Assembly (NCBI GenBank): GCA_021613535.1 | Contig: CP075492.1 | Span: 20,150,001 to 20,214,000 of the forward strand | DNA from: Adineta vaga | Taxonomy: Eukaryota; Rotifera | DNA length: 64,000 nucleotides | Reading direction: 5' to 3' | Shown here: positions 58,617 through 64,000 of the stretch, piece by piece | Numbering within the stretch: the first letter of the stretch is position 1 | Layout of the letters: every line of letters starts with the position of its first letter | Made by a program: the position numbers and the translations under genes | Notes under the pieces: model-generated | What the model saw: the letters and a program-made list of their open reading frames with translations, nothing else | What the model was told of the DNA's origin: nothing | The model's database searches: none

Positions 58617-61600
58617 CTATGATTTCACTAAATATTTAACCATTTTACGCCAATCGTATCTACCAGGATATCTTGCACTTACAAAGAACACATGATCTAC
58701 TCTTTTAAGACCAAGTTCGTTTATTTCTTTGTCAATTTGCTTGTGTAGTTTTGGTTTTTCTTCTTCAGAGACCATGTCATAGTGATTGACCACAATAGCA
58801 TAGTGTAATTTAATATCACCCATTAATTTCATTAGACTTGAATTTTCTTTCACTGTATGTTTAATAATAATAAGACGTCGTTGAAGTCCTTTCAAGAAGG
58901 ATATATATTGCATAGACATATACGACACTTCATCATTTGCGCCAGGCACATCCCAAATAACAAAACCGATACGCTCATATGGTGTCAGTTTGGTCGTTGT
59001 TTCACTGTAGCCGGTTTCAGCTACATTTTCTCCAAGAAGACTGTTGAGCATAGTCGATTTGCCTGTTGATGTTAAACCGAAAAGAGCAATATGATTGCCT
59101 GTCATTTCGATTGGTTTAACTTCTCTAGATAATTCAGTAATAGTATCGGCCACTTTTGGTTTTGTTTGAGTTAGACTTTCATATGAGTTGGTTTGTATTT
59201 CTCTCAGTCTTGTCATAATGTCTGGGTCACGATTCAGTATCGCTTCATGCTCTGTAGCATATTTTGGTCAGATACTTTAAAAGATTTTGAATTAAATAAC
59301 CTAGAATAACACATCAAACTATAATATTTTGTAAAGTTTTAGTATACTCAACTTTCAAAGCTACATTTTATCGAAAATTTCCGTTACTTGCCATGGTTTT
59401 TGAAACAAAAGAAAAACACACTAAGACAAGTCACATCTATTTTATGATGTAGAATGAAGTTCTTTTGTGAAACACAAACTGAAAAGAATGTAGAAATGTA
59501 TGGAGAAGAAATTTTGAACTCAACACTGCCTTCCTCTTCCCACAGACGAAACAGACAATATTAATTAGTGTTTAACTAATATTTAACAAATTTTCATTGG
59601 TGGTTAATAAATATCAAGCTAATAATAAAAAATGAAATGGAATTATGAGCGCAGACCGCTATCGACAAGACTTTAGCCACATATGTAGTATTTGCTGCGG
59701 AACTACTATAAAAAATGGCTCACGTTAAGAGAAACACTATTGATGACCTTTCGAAATTTATCGTAATCTTTTATAATATCTTGTCTATAATCACGAATAT
59801 ATACAAGTAACGCTCGTCAGAAGACTCGCTCAGCTCTTTCTCGTAGAAACGCATCTTCTAAATATAATCATTGAAGAAACGTTTAGAGGAACAGATCTCT
59901 CTCCATGTAATCAACTTAGTACAGACTCGTCTAACGATCAGCAGTGCACATCGTCATAATGAATTACTTTTCACTCTTAACCTTAGTGGTCGCAACTAGG
60001 CTTGGAACAACTGTCAATCGTGTTGATACTGAATAGCCATTCTAATGCAACTGTCTGAGAGCGTTTCATTCCCTACTACCACTTTTCTACATATTTCGTA
60101 TGTGACCTCCATTTTTAGAGTACTGCTGAGCCTTTGCTAATAGCGCGGGTTCAGACACTTTTAGTTGGTTTCCTCAACCAGACTCTCGCCTCTCCTTAAT
60201 GAAGACGCCTGTCCAAGGTAGTGACTAATATTTGAGCATGCTTTTCGGGGCGCTGTATGAGATTCGACTTCCCAACATTCAGAAACCCCAAAATATGCAC
60301 TTTTTCCATAAGTTAATTCTGATTGGCTGTTCGCAGTTGCCCTTAGCAACTGCTTGGGCTGTGCATCATGCGACCAGTTCGACCTCGGATTCAGGTTCCC
60401 CGCATCGAGAAACCTCAGAGAATGTACTTTTTCCAAAACTCGATTCTGATCGGCTGTTCACAGTTGTCCCTAGCAACACCCTTAGCAACGGGTCATGCAG
60501 TCAGCCGGACATCGGATTTGAGTTTCTCGCATCGCAAAACCTCGAAATAAGCACTTTTCTCAAAGCTCGATTCTGATTGGCTGTTCTCGGTTGTCCTTGG
60601 CAACCGCTCAAGCCGTGAGTCATGTGACCAGCCCGACCTCGAATTTGAGTTACGTGTATTGAAAAAACCCAGAATATGCATTTTTTCATGACTCGATTCT
60701 GATTGGCTGTTCAAGTTGTCCCTAGCAACCGCTCAGCACGTGAGTCATGTGACCATCCCGACCTCGAATTCGAGTTTTCCGCATCGAGAGATCCCTATGC
60801 ACTTCTCTCAAAGCTCGATTCTCATTGGCTGTCCATGGTTACCCTTAATAACGGCCTCACGATGGGTCACGTGACCTTTTTGACCTCAAATTCGAACTCC
60901 TCGCATAGAGAAACCTCAGAAAATGCACTTTTCCCAAAACTCGATTCTGATTGGCTGTTCGCGGTTGCCTCTAGCAATGGGTCACGTGATCCATCGGACC
61001 TCGGATTCGAACTCCCCGCATCGGAAAACCCTAGGTGATATCCTTTCCTGAAAATCTAATTTCGATGTTTTTTTGACCCTGCGGACACACAAACAAGCAA
61101 GCAAGCAAACAATTTATGGTTACTGGACTCTTCTCTACGAGAAAGAGAATAACTATAATTTAGGAATCATAAGTAGAAGCAGCAGTTTCAGAACCCTTTG
61201 GTTTACTAGATATGTGCGTTGATCGTCTTTCACATTATAATCTCATAAGGGTCGCGCTAAAAGCTTGTCAACCCACTATTATTAATCACGAAAAACTTTG
61301 CTCATAGCAACTGCAAAGTATGTAAATTGTGTCTTATTCTTATCTTAGTTCAATCGGACCAAAAAACATATTCGAGCTGGGAAATATCTATGTAGATCAT
61401 CAAATGGCCAGTTTGGTTTTCTTATAGTACTAAATAATAATAAGTAAAACAAGGAAAGCTGACTTGTCCAGTAGAACAGTTTCGTATATTAGAGTTTAAA
61501 AATAGTCTTTTTATATAATATTTTGTGTAGACAATTGAAATCAGATGATCGGATATTGTTATAGAGAATATCACAGTGTATCTTTTGATAAAAAGTTATT

Positions 61601-62092
61601 TTGCAAAGATTAATTATAAATGTGAAATTAATAAAAATATTGAGAAGCTCACCTTTTATGAGCGACTCATTAACTCATAAGAAATTGAGCATTTTGTTAG
61701 TTAGAATTACTATAGATACATGTTGAAGATACGCATAGATATGATTCAGGAGTATTTCTGTTCTGTTGAAAGACAGCAAAGTTTTTGAGACCGAGCACAG
61801 CAGTCGAGTTTACTCATAGAAGTCTATCAATAGATCTGTTCTCTACTATCAAAAATGATTCTATTGTGTTTCATATTTTATTTTCACAAACTTCACTTCA
61901 AACTTGTAATAGAAATTTCATAATAAATCTAGTACAAAACAAATACGTAGTTTATCTCAGAAAGTTTTCAGCTATTTTAGTTTCCTCGTTTTCATGATAA
62001 AGACCATTTAACTACTTACCTGACTTTTCGGTAGCAATCTCGACCAAATTTTCAATAGTTCTATCGAGCCATGGAATGGTTGTGCCAGTCAT
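58617..62092 (-). CDS. Small P-loop GTPase 1 (IRG-like), two exons
   Basis: Exon 1 is 62020-62092 (MTGTTIPWLDRTIENLVEIA..., donor GTAAGT) and exon 2 is 58617-59251 (acceptor CTACAG). The phases join to give 235 aa. G1 is GLTSTGKST, G2 is the ETTTKL threonines, G3 is WDVPGAND, G4 is NHYD (Lys of NKxD replaced) and G5 is SARYP. After G3 come YISFLKGLQRRLIIIK and a Leu-rich segment, and the protein ends KYLVKS. The overall layout recalls small interferon-inducible-type (IRG) GTPases, and such proteins are numerous in bdelloids as I recall. The exon 1 length (73 nt, phase 1) equals that of the neighbouring paralogue. The 2768-bp intron holds element E2. Membrane or immune role is inference only. 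Confidence 0.7.
59805..61152 (+). mobile_element. Repeat element E2 with six 126-bp tandem units
   Basis: It begins AGTAACGCTCGTC.AGACTCGCT (as E1) followed by CTCTTTCTCGTAGAAAC, and ends ACACACAAACAAGCAAGCA and then TCTCTACGAGAAAGAGAATAA, which pairs with the start. The array runs about 60240-61030 with unit starts near GATTGGCTGTT at 60321, 60448, 60575, 60701, 60823 and 60949. Each unit has CTCGATTCTGATTGGCTG and most have GTCACGTGACC-like and GACCTCGNATTCGAGTT words. It lies in the intron of GTPase 1. Confidence 0.65.
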
Positions 62093-62766
62093 AGTGAATA
62101 GTATAGTAAAACGAATAAGCAATAGATTATGATTGCTTTAAACGATAAATTCATTTACATATAAACGCATATTCTTAGGAAAATGTCATGTTCTAATTGG
62201 TATTTTCCCGACAAAATGATTATGAAAATTTTATAACTCATCAATGGATTTCTCCATCTGACTCATTTTGCAAGAGTAATCCAATAGAAAATAAAAGAAG
62301 GATTTCTTTCTTGTTGTTTTTGTCAAACACCCTGCATAATGTAGCTCTGACTCAAAGGAATGAGCGCTAAAGAGAGAACAAATTGCAATGAAAATGTGCA
62401 ATTATTCATCCAATGATTACCAAAAACAAATACATCGAATCAATATCTATTGATATTCGTCATTGATGCGATTGACAAAAAGGAAAAAAACAACAAATAT
62501 CGTTTATGTCATAAAGCATGGATTGCATCACAAATGATGATAACAAAAATGCAAGGCCTCGAGGAAACATCCAATATCTTTCTATTGTTTATTTAAGTAG
62601 AGACCAACAAGAAGCCATCGAATTTACCTAAATGCATTTGTATATCCGAGTTTTGAAAAAAGAAAATTCCAATCAATATTGTGCCTATTTATACCAATCG
62701 TTAATCTGATTATAACCAAGCAAAATCAACTAACTGCTATTTCTAATTATACAATCCAACTACAAT
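62093..62766. promoter_or_regulatory. Shared divergent intergenic region of the GTPase pair
   Basis: 674 bp separate the two start codons of the head-to-head GTPase genes. AT-rich; no strong TATA pair could be chosen. Confidence 0.4.
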
Positions 62767-63915
62767 ATGACTCAAGCTTCGACTACATGGGCTGATGTAG
62801 AATATGCAAAAGCAAGAGAACCTATAATGGCACGACAACGTAAGCAAGTAAACTTTCTTAATTTTAGATCATTTTAGTCATAGAATCAGATTTTAAATCA
62901 CTTGTACTTAAACGAGTTTTCTTCATAGTTAAGGAGAGACGTGAGGATATATTCTTCGTTCTTAAATTTGATTACATTGAAGGAACTAAATCGATTCTAT
63001 AATGCAGCTGACTCATTTGATGCAACACTATTATCAAATATGAAAAATAATAAGTGAGAAAAAATTGCATGATTTTTTTTCCTCCTTATTCAATGTATAA
63101 TCAAGAGTATAGTTGCATTTTGATAAAGTATGATATATGAAAAATGTAAACGTAGAAGAAATATTCTAAATTTTCCAGAAAAATGTTCGCAATAAAAACA
63201 AATTCTATTTTGTTCATTATTCTTCATAGGTCCCGATCAAGCTGATATGGTTGAGAAAATACTCGTAGAATTGCATCGGTATTATCATCAACATAGTGAT
63301 TTACTTCAAGATTTTGAACGTTTTAATGATAATATCAAAAGAATGAATATCGCTTGTTTCGAGACTCTTGCTGCAGAAGATAAGGGTTTAACAGATACTC
63401 TCATTGAATTAGCAAAGAAAACTGAACCGGTTGTATTGCCAGACAATAGCTTTGCTTTCTTCGGTTTGACATCAACCGGCAAGTCAAGTATACTCAATGG
63501 GATTCTACGAAAACAAGTAGCTGAAACAGGTTACGGTGAAACGACAACAGAAATAAGACCATATTACGGTACAAATTTTTTCATTTGGGATATTCCCGGT
63601 AAAAATGATGAGGTATCATATATGACAATATCATCTATATCATTCTGGAAGGGGCTAAAAGAACGTCTCATTGTTATTGAATCGACATTGAAGGAAAATT
63701 GCAGCATGATGAAATTAATGGATGCTATTGGATTACATTATGATATTGTAGTCAACAAGTTTGATATCATCAATCCAGAGCAACAACAAAAACTTCGTCA
63801 AAAAATCCAGGATGAAATAGTCGCACTCGGTTTGAAAAGAGTCGATCATGTATTTTTCATTAGTGCACATTATCCAGACAAGTTTCCTGACTGGGAAAAA
63901 TGGTTAATTATTTGA
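62767..63915 (+). CDS. Small P-loop GTPase 2 (IRG-like), paralogue
   Basis: Exon 1 is 62767-62839 (MTQASTTWADVEYAKAREPI..., donor GTAAGC); exon 2 is 63230-63915 (acceptor TTCATAG). Joined directly they stay in frame (CGT codon at the junction), giving 252 aa. A helical N-terminal part (LVELHRYYHQHSDLL) precedes G1 GLTSTGKSS (about residues 103-111). G2 is ETTTEI, G3 is WDIPGKND, G4 is the canonical NKFD and G5 is SAHYP. It is clearly homologous to GTPase 1 along the G domain. Between the exons, 62929-63053 looks like an additional ancestral exon (ELNRFYNAADSFDATLLSN) bounded by AG and GTGAG, but including it breaks the frame. AATAAA at 63928 may be the polyadenylation signal. Confidence 0.72.
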
Positions 63916-64000
63916 CAAATCTAAGCAAATAAACATAAGTGTTTTCATTTTAATGTATTCCCTTTTTTTGCAATACATTTTTGAAAAATAAAAAGAACTC

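Noticed and set aside
60161-61038. Several overlapping ORFs in the 126-bp array
   Set aside because: Frames arise from a tandem repeat whose unit is a multiple of three; ORFs on both strands, no start context or splice logic.
1-64000. CRISPR arrays, tRNA or rRNA genes, bacterial operons
   Set aside because: No spaced identical short repeats with unique spacers of the right size, no cloverleaf-forming A/B box pair or rRNA core motif noticed, and introns plus animal transposons argue against a prokaryote.

Overview
The window looks like nuclear DNA of a metazoan, most probably a bdelloid rotifer (inference, moderate confidence). It is AT-rich, with short GT-AG introns, TATA boxes, many microsatellites, and decayed piggyBac-, pogo/Tigger-, MULE- and Helitron-type elements. 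Two protein fragments (the C-terminal stretch at 19384-19599 and the small GTPases at 58.6-63.9 kb) have a style I recall from bdelloid proteomes. I see no prokaryotic operons, CRISPR array, rRNA or tRNA gene.

The dominant feature is inverted repeats nested inside inverted repeats. An outer inverted repeat has arms 1120-15785 and 39955-56672 around a central region of about 24 kb. Each arm carries an 8-kb near-perfect palindrome (P1 1120-9180, P2 48634-56672; arms about 3.9 kb, asymmetric spacer 284 bp), a TIR transposon called T here (9181-11695; 46126-48633), and a two-exon dual-specificity phosphatase gene (12936-15107; 40648-42816). A third, partial T copy (1-1119) lies on the outer side of P1. 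P2 has no T on its outer side, and its homology stops at the same base where T would begin.

The palindromes hold very small secreted-peptide genes: peptide A (63 aa, four copies), peptide B (67 aa, four copies) and peptide C (69 aa, two copies). C starts in the spacer and ends in an arm. A and B share an AGPAAY start to the mature peptide and four cysteines at identical positions. Each has a leader intron and a related promoter: a pair of TGATATCA-type dyads 10-15 bp apart, 25-47 bp upstream of TATATAAACATGTG.

The central region (15.8-39.95 kb) is a transposon graveyard. It holds three piggyBac-like elements (16854-18627, 24921-27032 and the left-truncated 28164-30402), a degenerate Helitron (31848-35894), a MULE with FLYWCH finger (36289-39472) disrupted by two smaller elements, foldback MITEs, a broken gene fragment (18949-19599) and a small unrecognised gene (20308-21287). 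A fourth piggyBac (43059-45117) sits in the right outer arm only; the left arm has the empty TTAA site at 12693-12696.

The unique right flank (56673-64000) holds a non-autonomous TTAA element (56756-58416) filled with an (ATT)n/GCT higher-order microsatellite. It also holds two divergently transcribed, paralogous small GTPase genes (58617-62092 minus; 62767-63915 plus). The large intron of the first carries a repeat element with six 126-bp tandem units.

Main caveat: inverted repeats this similar can arise by assembly, for example by joining haplotypes. Long single reads across 5007-5290, 52514-52797 and the outer-arm junctions would settle this.
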